Counted from the first letter of the stretch, positions 36,108 through 45,810 are shown. The stretch: 64,000 bases of DNA from Chitinophagaceae bacterium DXS (GCA_030345135.1 CP128386.1:5595327-5659326), one strand, 5' to 3'. Notes: generated from the sequence alone by a model not told the origin. Translations and numbers: made by a program.

Positions 36108-36701
36108 ATGAGAAGATTTATTGTTCTTTCGTTTATAACACTGGATGGTGTTATGCAAGCGCCGGGAGGACCTGAAGAAGATACCTCAGACGGCTTCGAA
36201 TACGGCGGTTGGACTGCTCCTTATGGCGATGAAGTCTATGGTAAGGTCATGGAAAGACTTATGAAGCCCGCAGATGTTCTTTTAGGCAGAAAGACATTTG
36301 ACATTTGGGAGAACTACTGGCCCAAGCATGAAAGTGGATGGCCGGGAATTAATGATGTTACGAAATACGTTCTGTCTACAACCAGGAAGCAGTCCGAGTG
36401 GAAAAACTCGGTTTTCCTCAATAGCCTGGCGGATATTGAGAAGCTCAAAAATTCAAATGGTTCTGACATTCAGATTTGGGGCAGCAGTAAGCTCATTCAG
36501 TTACTATTGAAGAATGACCTTGCAGACGAACTCTGGCTCAAAATTCACCCATTGACGCTTGGGAAAGGAAAAAAATTGTTCCAGGATGGTACCATTCCTG
36601 CAGCGTTTACTTTGGTAGAAGGTATAGTTACACCAAGCGGTGTTATGATTGGCAACTACAAACGGGCTGGTGAAGTTAAGACCGGGACCGTAGGGGCTTA
36701 A
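36108..36701 (+). CDS. RibD-C/dihydrofolate reductase-like protein 3
   Basis: A 197-residue protein: RRFIVLSFITLDGVMQAPGG, LLGRKTFDIWENYWP, IQIWGSSKLIQLLLKNDLAD, HPLTLGKGKKLF. The AGGAGAAA ribosome-binding site supports the start. It is a different subgroup from the pair at 18.9-20.2 kb (MQAPGGPEEDTSDGFEYGGW is typical of the YwjB-like branch). The substrate is unknown. Confidence 0.88.
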   Translation: MRRFIVLSFITLDGVMQAPGGPEEDTSDGFEYGGWTAPYGDEVYGKVMERLMKPADVLLGRKTFDIWENYWPKHESGWPGINDVTKYVLSTTRKQSEWKNSVFLNSLADIEKLKNSNGSDIQIWGSSKLIQLLLKNDLADELWLKIHPLTLGKGKKLFQDGTIPAAFTLVEGIVTPSGVMIGNYKRAGEVKTGTVGA

Positions 36702-36863
36702 GGAAAAATGCAATGAGAATAAATAGATCACTCCAACTTCGACAGAAAAAATGCTTTTTAAAGATTTTGTTTAACAAACGTCAGAAAAAGGCGGTGACAT
36801 TTATGCCACCGCTACATCCACAACTCAAAACAGCAACTATACACGTTGGTACACCGTAAAATT

Positions 36864-37400
36864 ATGCTCAGATCATATCTTTTCAATTTTGCTTTTCTGT
36901 TTCTCATTGGTTGTAATAATTCAAGTGCAGATAGTACAAACGCAGCGAATCACAATGACTCTTCTAAGATATCAAAAGGCAACACAGGTGATATTGTAAA
37001 GGAAGTGGCAAACAGTTCCAATAAGCCAGACAGCACAGACAATACAAGTTCTAACGCAGTGGCCTTTGACGAAGCGTATATTCAGAAAGCGATAGTTTCA
37101 AAAATTGATAGTTCTATTTGGTTAACCGCGAACATGAAGCTTGATCACAGAATATTTGGCTATGAAAAGCCGGATACAACATCAAGAAAAATGATTTTGA
37201 TTTCCATTTTTACCAATGATGTGGAAGGCAATCCTTTTAAGTGTCCTTTCGGTTCTTATTACCAAACCAGCAATATGACTGACATGGAAATTAAGTATGT
37301 TTCCACGGAAGGCATATTTATTAAAGCAAGCGTTTTCAAAAAAAATGAGTTTCAGGGAGCAGTTTATATGGACAAAAAATTTATTGAGTTTGAAGAATAA
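36864..37400 (+). CDS. Hypothetical lipoprotein
   Basis: A 178-residue protein. The ATG at 36864 starts a lipoprotein signal (LFNFAFLFLIGC, Cys17); a longer frame from 36846 lacks a start of equal quality. A Ser/Asn/Asp-rich linker (about 18-60) is followed by a folded domain with ISIFTNDVEGNPFKCPFGSY. The family is not recognised. Confidence 0.65.
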   Translation: MLRSYLFNFAFLFLIGCNNSSADSTNAANHNDSSKISKGNTGDIVKEVANSSNKPDSTDNTSSNAVAFDEAYIQKAIVSKIDSSIWLTANMKLDHRIFGYEKPDTTSRKMILISIFTNDVEGNPFKCPFGSYYQTSNMTDMEIKYVSTEGIFIKASVFKKNEFQGAVYMDKKFIEFEE

Positions 37401-37420
37401 GTCCAATTCAAAGACATCAA

Positions 37421-37726
37421 ATGATTACAGACAAAATTTTAGAAATAGGTATTGATAACAGTGGCCGCCTTTTCATAAAACCCTGGAAAGAGCATTTTAC
37501 GCTCATCTATAGAACCGCCACGGAAGTTCACTGGGATAATAACGATCTTTTTCTGTATTCACCCAAGCCCAGGGAATGGACATATTTTGACTGGTTTAAA
37601 CATATTACAGGTGTAGCTGAAACGGAGTGCAATTGCAAACTTTTGTTGAACGATCAAACCATATGGACAAACATTGCAGATGAACTAAAACAACAAATAA
37701 TTGACTATCAAAAATCTTCAACCTAA
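37421..37726 (+). CDS. Small hypothetical protein
   Basis: A 101-residue soluble protein with beta strands (ILEIGIDNSGRLFIKPWKEH), an aromatic WDNNDLFLYSPKPREWTYFD stretch and a helical C-terminus. It lies 20 bases after the lipoprotein gene, probably in the same transcript. Similar small proteins occur as conserved hypotheticals; a possible toxin-immunity or effector-immunity role is only speculation. Confidence 0.6.
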   Translation: MITDKILEIGIDNSGRLFIKPWKEHFTLIYRTATEVHWDNNDLFLYSPKPREWTYFDWFKHITGVAETECNCKLLLNDQTIWTNIADELKQQIIDYQKSST

Positions 37727-38160
37727 TATCATATAAGTAAAGTGTCGACATCGCCAACGTCTCTTTGCAAACAACTGAAAATCAGGATTTCAAATTATCA
37801 TCGGTCTCCAGCGGAGCCTCCTGTAATGCCTGACCGGTAGCTCCTAACGGAGCTTAGGCGATCGATGTGTTCTTTCTACAAACAGGATGCTCATATGGAG
37901 CAGTGCCAGGGTAGCATCTTAACTAAATGACATTAGCCCAAAGCTGACCGAAGCAATTTTTTTTAAACCATTTAAGAAATATAAGAGCAATAAGAATTTT
38001 GCTCAGGATAATAATAACACTTAAACGACAATACATTTACTTAGCCAGATCGAACCTTCACCATTGACCATTGACTATTCACTAGTTGTAAAAATTTTTA
38101 TTAACTTAACCCCATCTGACCAACCAGATCCTCAAAAATTACCACAAAACCAATTCAACA
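37727..38160. repeat. REP-like hairpins and word repeat, no gene
   Basis: The 434-base gap contains GGTCTCCAGCGGAGCC and AGCTCCTAACGGAGCT (37839-37854), both strong hairpins, near GATCGATGTG. It also holds CACCATTGACCATTGACTATT (about 38058-38080), a repeat family found mainly outside the cassette-like region. A promoter for the next gene is likely in the last 100 bases. Confidence 0.6.
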
Positions 38161-38919
38161 ATGAAAATCGGAGTCATTGGTGCCGGACAGATTGGTGGAA
38201 CCTTGATACGACAGTATACAAAGGCTGGCCACAGTGTAAAAATGACTAACTCCACCGGAACCGAAAAGCTGAAAAATCTGGCAATGGAAACAGGAGCTTC
38301 GGCAGTTACACTGCCGGATGTGGTTACTGATGTTGACGTAATTGTTATATCCATCCCGCTGATCGCTATTCCAACGTTATCGAAAGAACTGTTCAATAAT
38401 ATTTCAGCAGGCACTGCTATAATTGACACTGGCAACTACTACCCTATCAGGGACGGCCGCATTGAAGATATCGAGAATGGAATGCCCGAAAGTGTTTGGG
38501 TATCCAATCAAATTCAACAACCTGTAATTAAAGCTTACAACAATATTCTTGCTGGTTCTCTCGCCTGCTCTGGTCGTGCCAAAGGCGATCCTGCGCGTTT
38601 AGCGCTTCCTGTTTCGGGAGACAGCAAACAATCTAAAGACTTGGTAGCTACGCTTATTAATGACAGCGGCTTCGATCCTTTTGATTGTGGATCGCTTCAA
38701 GACTCATGGAGACAGCAGCCGGGAAGTCCTGTTTATTGCACCGACCTGACTTTACCGCAACTCGAAAAGTCCATAACAAAGGCCAAAAGGGAATTATTGC
38801 CTGAAAGACGGGAACTCGGATTAACTTTCATTATGAAGCACGATCCTGCCAAATGGATGGATTGGTGGAAAGATTTCGCTGAACACAACAGGGTGATCTA
38901 TGAAAGTGAATTAACTTAG
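38161..38919 (+). CDS. NADP-dependent F420-type reductase family protein
   Basis: A 252-residue Rossmann-fold protein: GVIGAGQIGGTLIRQYTKAG binds NADP, followed by VDVIVISIPLIAIPTLSKEL and DTGNYYPIRDG, the family's N-terminal domain. A C-terminal part with FDPFDCGSLQDSWRQQPGSP matches the pattern of oxidoreductases annotated as coenzyme F420-dependent NADP reductases. Bacteroidota generally lack F420, so the true electron partner is uncertain. Confidence 0.8.
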   Translation: MKIGVIGAGQIGGTLIRQYTKAGHSVKMTNSTGTEKLKNLAMETGASAVTLPDVVTDVDVIVISIPLIAIPTLSKELFNNISAGTAIIDTGNYYPIRDGRIEDIENGMPESVWVSNQIQQPVIKAYNNILAGSLACSGRAKGDPARLALPVSGDSKQSKDLVATLINDSGFDPFDCGSLQDSWRQQPGSPVYCTDLTLPQLEKSITKAKRELLPERRELGLTFIMKHDPAKWMDWWKDFAEHNRVIYESELT

Positions 38920-39062
38920 TTGTTCATGCAGGCATGAAAGACCATTATCCGGACCTTCAGTGAAATGCATTTCAAATATTCAGTAGTCAAAGTAACCAGT
39001 GGCATGCCAGGTGACCTCAGCTTATTGAGGCATCATTCACAGAAAACAACGAACCACCAACA

Positions 39063-39500
39063 ATGAGGAACAGAACCTGTGTCTTTAATATTAAAAATCC
39101 AATTTTGACCGGCTGCTTATTATTTGCCGCATGCTATTTACCCGGATGTAATAATGAGCCCAAGCAGAACAATACCAGGAAACCTGTTGATTATATAAAG
39201 GCCATCCCCGGCATAAGCGACAGCATACCCGTCAAAATTGCTCAAAAAGGCGAAGTGCTTATCAGCTATTTGGACTGCTATATATGTCACAAAAAAGACG
39301 AAAGATCCGTTGGCCCGGCTTTTACTGACGTAGCAAAAAGATACCCTGCAAATAAAGTTTTTATTGAAATGCTTGCCCAAAAGGTAATCGTCGGAGGAAG
39401 CGGAGGCTGGGGTTCTGCTGTAATGGACGCACATCCCAAACTTTCTTTTGAAGATGCAAAAACGATGGTTAGCTATGTGCTGTCTCTAAAAAACAATTAG
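39063..39500 (+). CDS. Cytochrome c class I lipoprotein
   Basis: A 145-residue protein with a lipoprotein signal (AACYLPGC, Cys29) and one haem-binding CYICH (C72, C75, H76), followed by GPAFTDVAKRYP. A Met near AVMDAHP could be the sixth ligand. Small c-type cytochromes of this shape often partner PQQ or sugar dehydrogenases, but none is adjacent. It needs the Ccm/Ccs system encoded elsewhere. Confidence 0.88.
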   Translation: MRNRTCVFNIKNPILTGCLLFAACYLPGCNNEPKQNNTRKPVDYIKAIPGISDSIPVKIAQKGEVLISYLDCYICHKKDERSVGPAFTDVAKRYPANKVFIEMLAQKVIVGGSGGWGSAVMDAHPKLSFEDAKTMVSYVLSLKNN

Positions 39501-39553
39501 CGGCAGGCACGCTTTGAATGTAAACTGCAAACTGACTAAAAAATATATAGTGT

Positions 39554-39919
39554 ATGCAAATAACTGGTTCTTCAAAAGATTGGGCATGGCCGGATGATCT
39601 TGATGCTTTAATTGCAGCGCCACAGTATCACAAACTCTTATTTGAAAATGATTTTGTACGCGTGTTAGACACCTGCATTCGACCAGGGGAAACAACTCCA
39701 ATTCATACGCATAGATACCCTGCTTCTTTATATGTTTTAAGCTGGTCTGATTTTTTGAGATTTGACGACATGGGAAATGTGATTTTCGATTCAAGAACGC
39801 TTACCCAAACTCCTGAATCCGGATCGGCTCGTTGGACTGAATCGTTTGCTCCGCATGCTTTACAAAACATAGGGGTCCAGGATCTCCATATTATTAGTGT
39901 AGAACAAAAGAATCTTTAA
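39554..39919 (+). CDS. Cupin-domain protein
   Basis: A 121-residue single-domain cupin. The metal site TPIHTHRYPASLYVLS has the HxH...-type arrangement, and WTESFAPHALQNIGVQDL is the second motif. There is no signal peptide, so it is cytosolic. It may bind or transform a small carboxylated or sugar molecule. Confidence 0.82.
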   Translation: MQITGSSKDWAWPDDLDALIAAPQYHKLLFENDFVRVLDTCIRPGETTPIHTHRYPASLYVLSWSDFLRFDDMGNVIFDSRTLTQTPESGSARWTESFAPHALQNIGVQDLHIISVEQKNL

Positions 39920-39974
39920 ATTATAAGCCTGCAATTAACAGAAGCCTTATAAAAGTTGGGACGCTTTATATTTG

Positions 39975-40484
39975 ATGAACAACTCAAAAACTATATACAT
40001 TCGTGCATTGGGACTATCCATTTTACTTTTCGTATCAGGGCATTTTCTGTTCTTAAGAACATTTATGTTTTTTGAGCCGCAAATTGATGGAATTACTTTT
40101 CAAATTATAGAACACAAATCAACAATAACCACCTCTACGGCTTTTTCATTATTACTTTTTTCTATTCCTATTTTTATATTACTGACATGGCAAATTGCGC
40201 GAATTAATTCATTTAACAAAAGAGTAGCCTCGGTCTTATTGATGCTGACATTTATTGTTTTGGCTATTTTCGCAAGACACCAACAAGTAAAAACTTATTT
40301 TACAACTGTGGTGAAACCAGCTTTACTTACCCATGGAAAGGCAAGCATCATATATCCAATCGACCCGATAAATTTTATCTATTATATGCTAGCCGGATTG
40401 ATAACAGGTTGTTTGCTTGCTTTTGTCTTTTTCAAGCAAAGAAAGACAGGATTCAACCTTAGCAAGGAAGCAGGCCGGCAATAA
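39975..40484 (+). CDS. Membrane hypothetical protein
   Basis: A 169-residue protein with four hydrophobic helices (about 12-30, 54-75, 85-102 and 138-155). The ATG at 39975 is one codon after a TTG. FARHQQVKTYFTTVVKPALL lies between the third and fourth helices. I do not recognise the family. Confidence 0.6.
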   Translation: MNNSKTIYIRALGLSILLFVSGHFLFLRTFMFFEPQIDGITFQIIEHKSTITTSTAFSLLLFSIPIFILLTWQIARINSFNKRVASVLLMLTFIVLAIFARHQQVKTYFTTVVKPALLTHGKASIIYPIDPINFIYYMLAGLITGCLLAFVFFKQRKTGFNLSKEAGRQ

Positions 40485-40648
40485 ATCTTTATCATCTTTT
40501 ATTCAAATCATCATTATCCTATTCAGGATTTGTATGTATTTTCATTGCGAGTCTTCATTAAGCATTTGCAACATTGACTGATATTGCACCATTGTCACGC
40601 TGGCACAAATGCCGTACCGTTGGAACTCACTAATAACCAAAATTAACT

Positions 40649-41928
40649 ATGGCAAAAACACTGGCTGAGGGTCTAAAATCTGCATCAGTAGATTGGACTA
40701 CCTTACACACGAAATATAATCCGTTACTCAATCTCGTACGGGAACTGATAGGAATTATTCCCAACTGCGACCCCATCCTGGAAATATGGCAACCCGGCTT
40801 CCGAACATATAATTTACTTGTGCCGAACATGTTTAACCTGCCCAATACGCTTTTTGGCAGCAAGTCATTCAAGGCATCAATGGGCCTGGCCATGTATGCA
40901 TCCAGCAAAGCCGCGTGCGCTTACTGTACAGCGCATACCTGTTCCTTTGCACTACGCAGGGGAGCCCGCGCTGAAGCCATAGCAGGTTTGAGAACGGCAA
41001 AAGAGCAGGCCGTGGTAACACTGGCTGAAAAGTTAGCTCAGATACCTTCCTCCTTAACAATAGCTGATGTTGAAGCAGTACGGCAATATTTTTCTCCGTC
41101 AGAAACTGAATGGTTGGTGTATTCCATAAGCATGATGGGTTTCTTAAACAAGTTCATGAATGCAATGGGATAGAGCTGGAACAGGAAGCCATAAATGATA
41201 CAGCTAATCTATTATCCGGAACAGGCTGGAAACCCGGACTGCATGCAGCAAACGGTTATGCCGTAACTAATGCCAGCCTTCCTCCAAAGGATAACCTGTT
41301 TACTTATCTGCGGGTGGTCAGGCATGCGCCGGGCGCTGTGCGCTGGGAGAAAAAGTGGACCCGGAATGTTCCTTCAGATTACGCTGCAGCTGGTGAATAC
41401 CTCAAACAACATACAGGTTATTCATTTCCCATTCTTAAACCGGTAAAAGAAAAGAGAGTAATACGCACATTAACCGTTACGCTGCGTGATAATTTAGATA
41501 AGGAGGCAACCGTAACCAGACTGAAAATGAAAATGTACGCCGGGCATATTTTTAGCGCCCTGGTACGAAACGAGATCCTTTCCGCAGAAATCAGAAGTTT
41601 ATCTGCCTATTGGACTCCGGAGCTGAATGATGAAAAGTTTACGCTGCTGGATAAAATCGCTCAAATGGAAATTCCGGCTGATATTGCCGCTTGTAAAACT
41701 GCAATTCAGTCGCTTCAGCAACAGCTTTCACTGACTGAGAAAGAGGCCGCCACGCTCCTTTTGGCCGTAGCAGCATCACATAGTCCCGCACAAATTAACG
41801 ATGCTGTTATCGAATTAACATTGGCGCATATGGAACCTGCGGCCGTAATAGAAATTATTGTATGGTTGTCTGTACTTCAGCTGCTGCACAGACTGAGCTG
41901 TTATTATAGTTTGATGAAAGCGTATTAG
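40649..41928 (+). pseudogene. AhpD/carboxymuconolactone decarboxylase-like protein with frameshift
   Basis: The first part (40649-41173) encodes an AhpD-type redox motif CAYCTAH (C90, C93, H96) ending NKFMNAMG before a stop. The next frame continues as IELEQEAINDTANLLSGTGW ... and runs to 41928, the C-terminal part of the same large family. Inserting one base at about 41170 (ATGGGATAG to ATGGGAATAG) joins them as NAMGIELEQ. The complete protein would be about 426 residues, an alkylhydroperoxidase-like enzyme. It is either broken or a sequencing error. Confidence 0.75.
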
Positions 41929-42111
41929 CAATATGAAAGGATACCTTTCTGTATAAATGCAATGCTGAATCAGGAATGTTAACATGATGACTCAATCGCG
42001 ATGCACATTGAATAACTTGACAGTTGTTAGCTACTTTACATAAATAGATGTTGCAATATTGTTCTCTTTTTATTAATTTGTATAGAGGCAAAAGCCTGAA
42101 TTTAATTCGTC

Positions 42112-42555
42112 ATGGCACTATCTGACTGGATACCGATCGTTGCGACAATTAAACATGCGTTGGCTGATCCTAAAGGGAGAAATGTTGCAGACTATACCTG
42201 TACTATGGACAAGACTGCATGTGGAACTGAATTTGAAGCGGTTACAATAAAAAAATGCCAGGATAATATCAAGATGCAAATGCTGCAATACATCGCTGAT
42301 TTTTGTGGCGGAGGCATTGTTGATCAATATGCCGGTGGAGTTGTAAGTCTTACGTTGGCTGCGATTGTAGGTCTTATCTTGAAAAAGTTGATTGCGAAAA
42401 ATGCGGCACAGGCCGCTATTAGTACTGCGGGTGGAGTAACCATAGTATTAGCAGTTGATGGCTTTGCAGATCTGGCCATCACCATTAGAAAAATTAATCA
42501 AATAAAAGACGCGGCTGAAAAAGCCATGCAAACCTGTTGTTCCTGCCCCAAATAA
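42112..42555 (+). CDS. Glycine-rich membrane-associated hypothetical protein
   Basis: A 147-residue protein with a cysteine-containing N-terminus (CTMDKTACGTEF) and two hydrophobic, glycine-rich segments (YAGGVVSLTLAAIVGLILKK; ISTAGGVTIVLAVDGF). The C-terminus ends in CCSCPK. No domain is recognised. It lies 180 bases after the broken AhpD-like gene. Confidence 0.55.
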   Translation: MALSDWIPIVATIKHALADPKGRNVADYTCTMDKTACGTEFEAVTIKKCQDNIKMQMLQYIADFCGGGIVDQYAGGVVSLTLAAIVGLILKKLIAKNAAQAAISTAGGVTIVLAVDGFADLAITIRKINQIKDAAEKAMQTCCSCPK

Positions 42556-42984
42556 TTTAAGACCAAGCAAAAAAAATGCGCTAGAAGCTAAGTTTCTACT
42601 GGGCATAATTAAGCACATTTTTAGCCTTTGTCAGCCTTGCTTTTCGACAACCCAAAGACCGGTGCATAGGCGGCCTGTAACCTCTATGGGTCATAATAAA
42701 CAGTACCAGCGCCAACACAGTTCCAGTGTATTAATCAAGTCACTTTATAGTTACAGATGGGAAAAGATTTCTGTAATAAAAATTTCAAGTATGAATTTGG
42801 ATGCAGCATTGCGTGTAGTGTGCATTTCCTTTGTGATTTACTTTTGGCTGATGTGTTCAGAATTGATGGGAAACGAGTGGGACATGTTTGAAATAGATTA
42901 GCAATAATTTTTAATTGTCAGAAACGCAACGCAAACAAGTTCGTTTGGCAAAATAATTTACATTTGTTGACAACCTTTAAACTT

Positions 42985-43476
42985 ATGGGGCTTTTACTAC
43001 TACTGATTTATTTTTCATTGACCCTTCCATTGTTTTCACAAAAATCTTATGACTCCACTAAATTAAATACATGTGCCAGAAACACTATCTCCCGGATAGT
43101 TAACGACCCAAGACATACTATGGACCAATCCGAATTGTATAATGATTTTAAGCTTTTGCAAAAGCAGGTTAGTACAGCGGAATTAGAGGAAATGGTCAAT
43201 CACCCGAACGCTCTTATAAGGGTAACAGCATTTAATTTCTTATTGGATTCAGGATATCCCAAATTTGTGGACATTCTTGAAGAACACATTCACGATACGG
43301 CTGAAGTATCCCTTCAATCGGGATGCATAATAACAACGCTACCTGTCATCCAGGCAATGCTCTTTAACATTTCAACGAACAACGCGTGGATTGGCGCGTT
43401 CGAATTTACTAAGGCTGATATGGATCGTGTAGCTCGAATATCTGACCGTGCATTCGGTCGTAAACAAGAACCTTAG
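42985..43476 (+). CDS. Secreted hypothetical protein
   Basis: A 163-residue protein. The ATG at 42985 (MGLLLLLIYFSLTLPLFSQ) gives a short signal peptide; a TTG start 21 bases earlier is possible. The mature protein is helical (LLQKQVSTAELEEMVNHPNA, HEAT-like) with two helix repeats, and ends DRAFGRKQEP. The function is unknown. Confidence 0.6.
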   Translation: MGLLLLLIYFSLTLPLFSQKSYDSTKLNTCARNTISRIVNDPRHTMDQSELYNDFKLLQKQVSTAELEEMVNHPNALIRVTAFNFLLDSGYPKFVDILEEHIHDTAEVSLQSGCIITTLPVIQAMLFNISTNNAWIGAFEFTKADMDRVARISDRAFGRKQEP

Positions 43477-43534
43477 CTTTTATTTTTAAAGATCTTAGAG
43501 CACTGGTTTAACCTTTATAAATTACATCTTACTC

Positions 43535-44392
43535 ATGCTTACTATTGTTTTTCATTTGCAAGCGCAAGCCAGCTGGCGCCATTCCATAAAATTATTTGGC
43601 ACAGCTATCACTATACTATTTTGCACGAGCGCTTTCGCGCAACTCAACAAGCCAGTCGGAACATGGATAAACGATGACATGGAGGCGATATTTATAGATA
43701 GTGTTAGGGACGAAAACTATCTTACAAATGCTGATTTCCGGGAAGAACCTTTTAAGCTTGTTATCATAAAAGATACGCTAAGTTTTCAGCAACGATACAC
43801 GTCATCTAAAACGAATTTCAAAGTTAAGTATGTGGATAGGTATGATTTTAAAGTTGATCAACAGTCTGACTCAATCCTTGTGCTAAGGCCCGTTTCGGAA
43901 CCATCAAAGAACTTCTTTTTGGGGAAGGAAGTGCTTACATTTAAGAAGCAGGAAACAACCGTTGACAAAAGCATTCAATTTCAAAAACTTGTATTTCACA
44001 CAACAACCTGTCATGGCACGTGTAATGCCTATCATATGGAATTAAACAATTCCAGGCATTTTAAACTGTATGCCGAGACAGTTTACGATCAAGATTCTTT
44101 TAGAACAGATAGCTTAGATCAAGGTTATTTTACGGGAAAAGTTACAGATACACTCTACCATAAATTAATTGCAGCTTTACAAACATCTAACCTTAAAACG
44201 CTAAGAATGAAAAATGAATTTTGTTGTGACGCACCAATTATTACGATGATTATTTATTTTAACGGTCAACGGAAATATTTCAAATCTATGTCACCACCAA
44301 TAGTGGCAAATAATCTAATTAATACACTTTACGAAATTTGCAAACAAAACAGAGGCACAAAAACAAATAAGAAATTTATGTTTGAAGAATAG
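43535..44392 (+). CDS. Secreted DUF6438-type protein
   Basis: A 285-residue protein with a signal peptide (ending TSAFAQ). The N-terminal part (about 37-130) resembles a lipocalin-like stretch (KPVGTWINDDMEAIFIDSV). The C-terminal part (about 150-275) has the DUF6438 features CHGTCNAYHMEL, YFTGKVTDTLYHKLIAAL and FCCDAPIITMIIYF. Such proteins are exported and of unknown function. Confidence 0.75.
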   Translation: MLTIVFHLQAQASWRHSIKLFGTAITILFCTSAFAQLNKPVGTWINDDMEAIFIDSVRDENYLTNADFREEPFKLVIIKDTLSFQQRYTSSKTNFKVKYVDRYDFKVDQQSDSILVLRPVSEPSKNFFLGKEVLTFKKQETTVDKSIQFQKLVFHTTTCHGTCNAYHMELNNSRHFKLYAETVYDQDSFRTDSLDQGYFTGKVTDTLYHKLIAALQTSNLKTLRMKNEFCCDAPIITMIIYFNGQRKYFKSMSPPIVANNLINTLYEICKQNRGTKTNKKFMFEE

Positions 44393-44427
44393 CCTGGCAT
44401 TCACATCACCTGCTAAATCAACAAATC

Positions 44428-44844
44428 ATGAAATCCATCAAAGACGTTCGTGACGAATCAGGTATTCGAATCGAAGGTATCCAACCCATTCTTTCTGTCA
44501 AAGACATGAGCGCAAGCCGGTCATTCTACAAAGGTATTCTTGGTTTCGAAGAGGCAGAATGGGGAACAGATGATTTTACAAGTATGAATCGCGAAAATGC
44601 GGGAATCTATCTATGCAAGGGAGCACAAGGCAATCCGGGAACCTGGATTTGGATTGGCTTTGATGGAGATATCTCCACGTTTTATGAAACACTTAAGTCC
44701 AAAGGAGTAACAATCAGAATGAAGCCTACCAATTTCTCCTGGGCAATGGAAATGCATGTAGAAGATCCGGATGGACATGTTCTTCGATTTGGAACTGACC
44801 CGAATAATGATATGCCATTTGTGGATGGAGCGCCGGGTGCGTAA
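44428..44844 (+). CDS. VOC-family (bleomycin-resistance-like) protein 3
   Basis: A 138-residue glyoxalase-fold protein: IQPILSVKDMSASRSFYKGI, GDISTFYETLKSKG, WAMEMHVEDPDGHVLRFGTD. The DPDGHVLRFG ending is typical of bleomycin-resistance-type binding proteins. Whether it confers any resistance cannot be told from sequence. Confidence 0.88.
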   Translation: MKSIKDVRDESGIRIEGIQPILSVKDMSASRSFYKGILGFEEAEWGTDDFTSMNRENAGIYLCKGAQGNPGTWIWIGFDGDISTFYETLKSKGVTIRMKPTNFSWAMEMHVEDPDGHVLRFGTDPNNDMPFVDGAPGA

Positions 44845-45218
44845 GTTTAGCGGCAATTTTTTTAGTTAATGTTCCCCGCCAATAACAGATCTATGGATTA
44901 CGTTATTAGCAGATCGTAATTTGTTTTGCAAGATTTGAATATATTCTCTGTGAAGCTCAGTATTTTCTCTGTGGGTCTCCGTGTGACCATATTTTCTGTT
45001 TCACAGAGGAAAAGCCGAAGTAAACACGGCGCTTCACAGAGGCTGGCAAATTGAATCTGTCGTCTCATTTTTGATGGTGTACTCCTTATACATCCGGCGC
45101 GGGCGATACGATCTGATAAATGGTATTACCCTTTGGCTTAAGCATAATAACAGGGATTTGTTACCCGGATTAAATTGAATAATTTCAAATCCCAAATTTC
45201 AAATCTCAAATCAATACC
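44845..45218. repeat. Intergenic repeat words (TTCACAGAGG family)
   Basis: The 374-base gap contains TCTCTGTGAAGCTCAG, TCTCTGTGGGTCTCCG and GCTTCACAGAGG words, partly inverted, and CAAATCCCAAATTTCAAATC just before the next gene. Related words recur at 45640-45690 and 50010-50230. No gene is seen. Confidence 0.6.
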
Positions 45219-45575
45219 ATGCTTACAGACATCAATCCCAAACTGCCAATGCGTGACAAGGCTGCGACAAGAGATTTTTATGTAAACAAGCTCGAGTTCC
45301 GTGAATTTGGGAGCGCAGATTATGATGGCTATTTAATGGTCGAGAAAGACAATATCCAGCTCCACTTCTTTGAGTTTAAAGAACTCGATCCGAAAGAGAA
45401 TTATGGACAGGTTTACATCCGCACAGATCAAATTGATCAGTTATATCAGAGGATGCTTGACAAGCAATTAAGCATCCATCCAAACGGGCATTTGCAAACA
45501 AAGCCATGGGGCCAAAGAGAATTTTCGATGCTTGATCCGGATAATAATTTGTTGACTTTTGGACAAGCGATTTAA
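45219..45575 (+). CDS. VOC-family (bleomycin-resistance-like) protein 4
   Basis: A 118-residue protein: NPKLPMRDKAATRDFYVNKL, HFFEFKELDPKENYGQVYIR, LDPDNNLLTFGQAI. It is the last + strand gene before infC and thrS and has the compact form seen in bleomycin-binding proteins, with a conserved MPMRD-like start. The substrate is unknown. Confidence 0.88.
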   Translation: MLTDINPKLPMRDKAATRDFYVNKLEFREFGSADYDGYLMVEKDNIQLHFFEFKELDPKENYGQVYIRTDQIDQLYQRMLDKQLSIHPNGHLQTKPWGQREFSMLDPDNNLLTFGQAI

Positions 45576-45761
45576 TTGACAGTTGAAAATTGACAATTGA
45601 AAATGAGGAGGAAAGTCAAGGCCACGTTTTGAAAATAAAAATACAGTTACACGGAGATCCACGGAGAAGACACTGAGCTTCACAGAGATCTGAAGTAACA
45701 GGCCTGCAACACAACACGCAGCCTGTTGCCATTTTCACGATTCACCATTCACTATTGACGC

Positions 45762-45791
45762 AAAAAAGGCCGACTCACCGTCGACCTTTTT
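45762..45791 (-). terminator. Terminator of infC
   Basis: On the minus strand, AAAAAGGTCGACGGTGAG pairs with GTCGGCCTTTTTT, a stem followed by a T-run, 20 bases past the infC stop. Confidence 0.7.
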
Positions 45792-45810
45792 CTATTAAGA
45801 TAGAATAATC

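Noticed and set aside
42662-42901. 79-residue + strand ORF
   Set aside because: Most of it is low-quality sequence. Only the last 36 residues (MNLDAALRVVCISFVIYFWL) look like a membrane segment, with no supporting start or context.
6706-45575. A tyrosine-recombinase integrase gene for the cassette-like region
   Set aside because: I looked for an integrase-like protein and found none among the translated genes, so the region cannot be called a complete integron.
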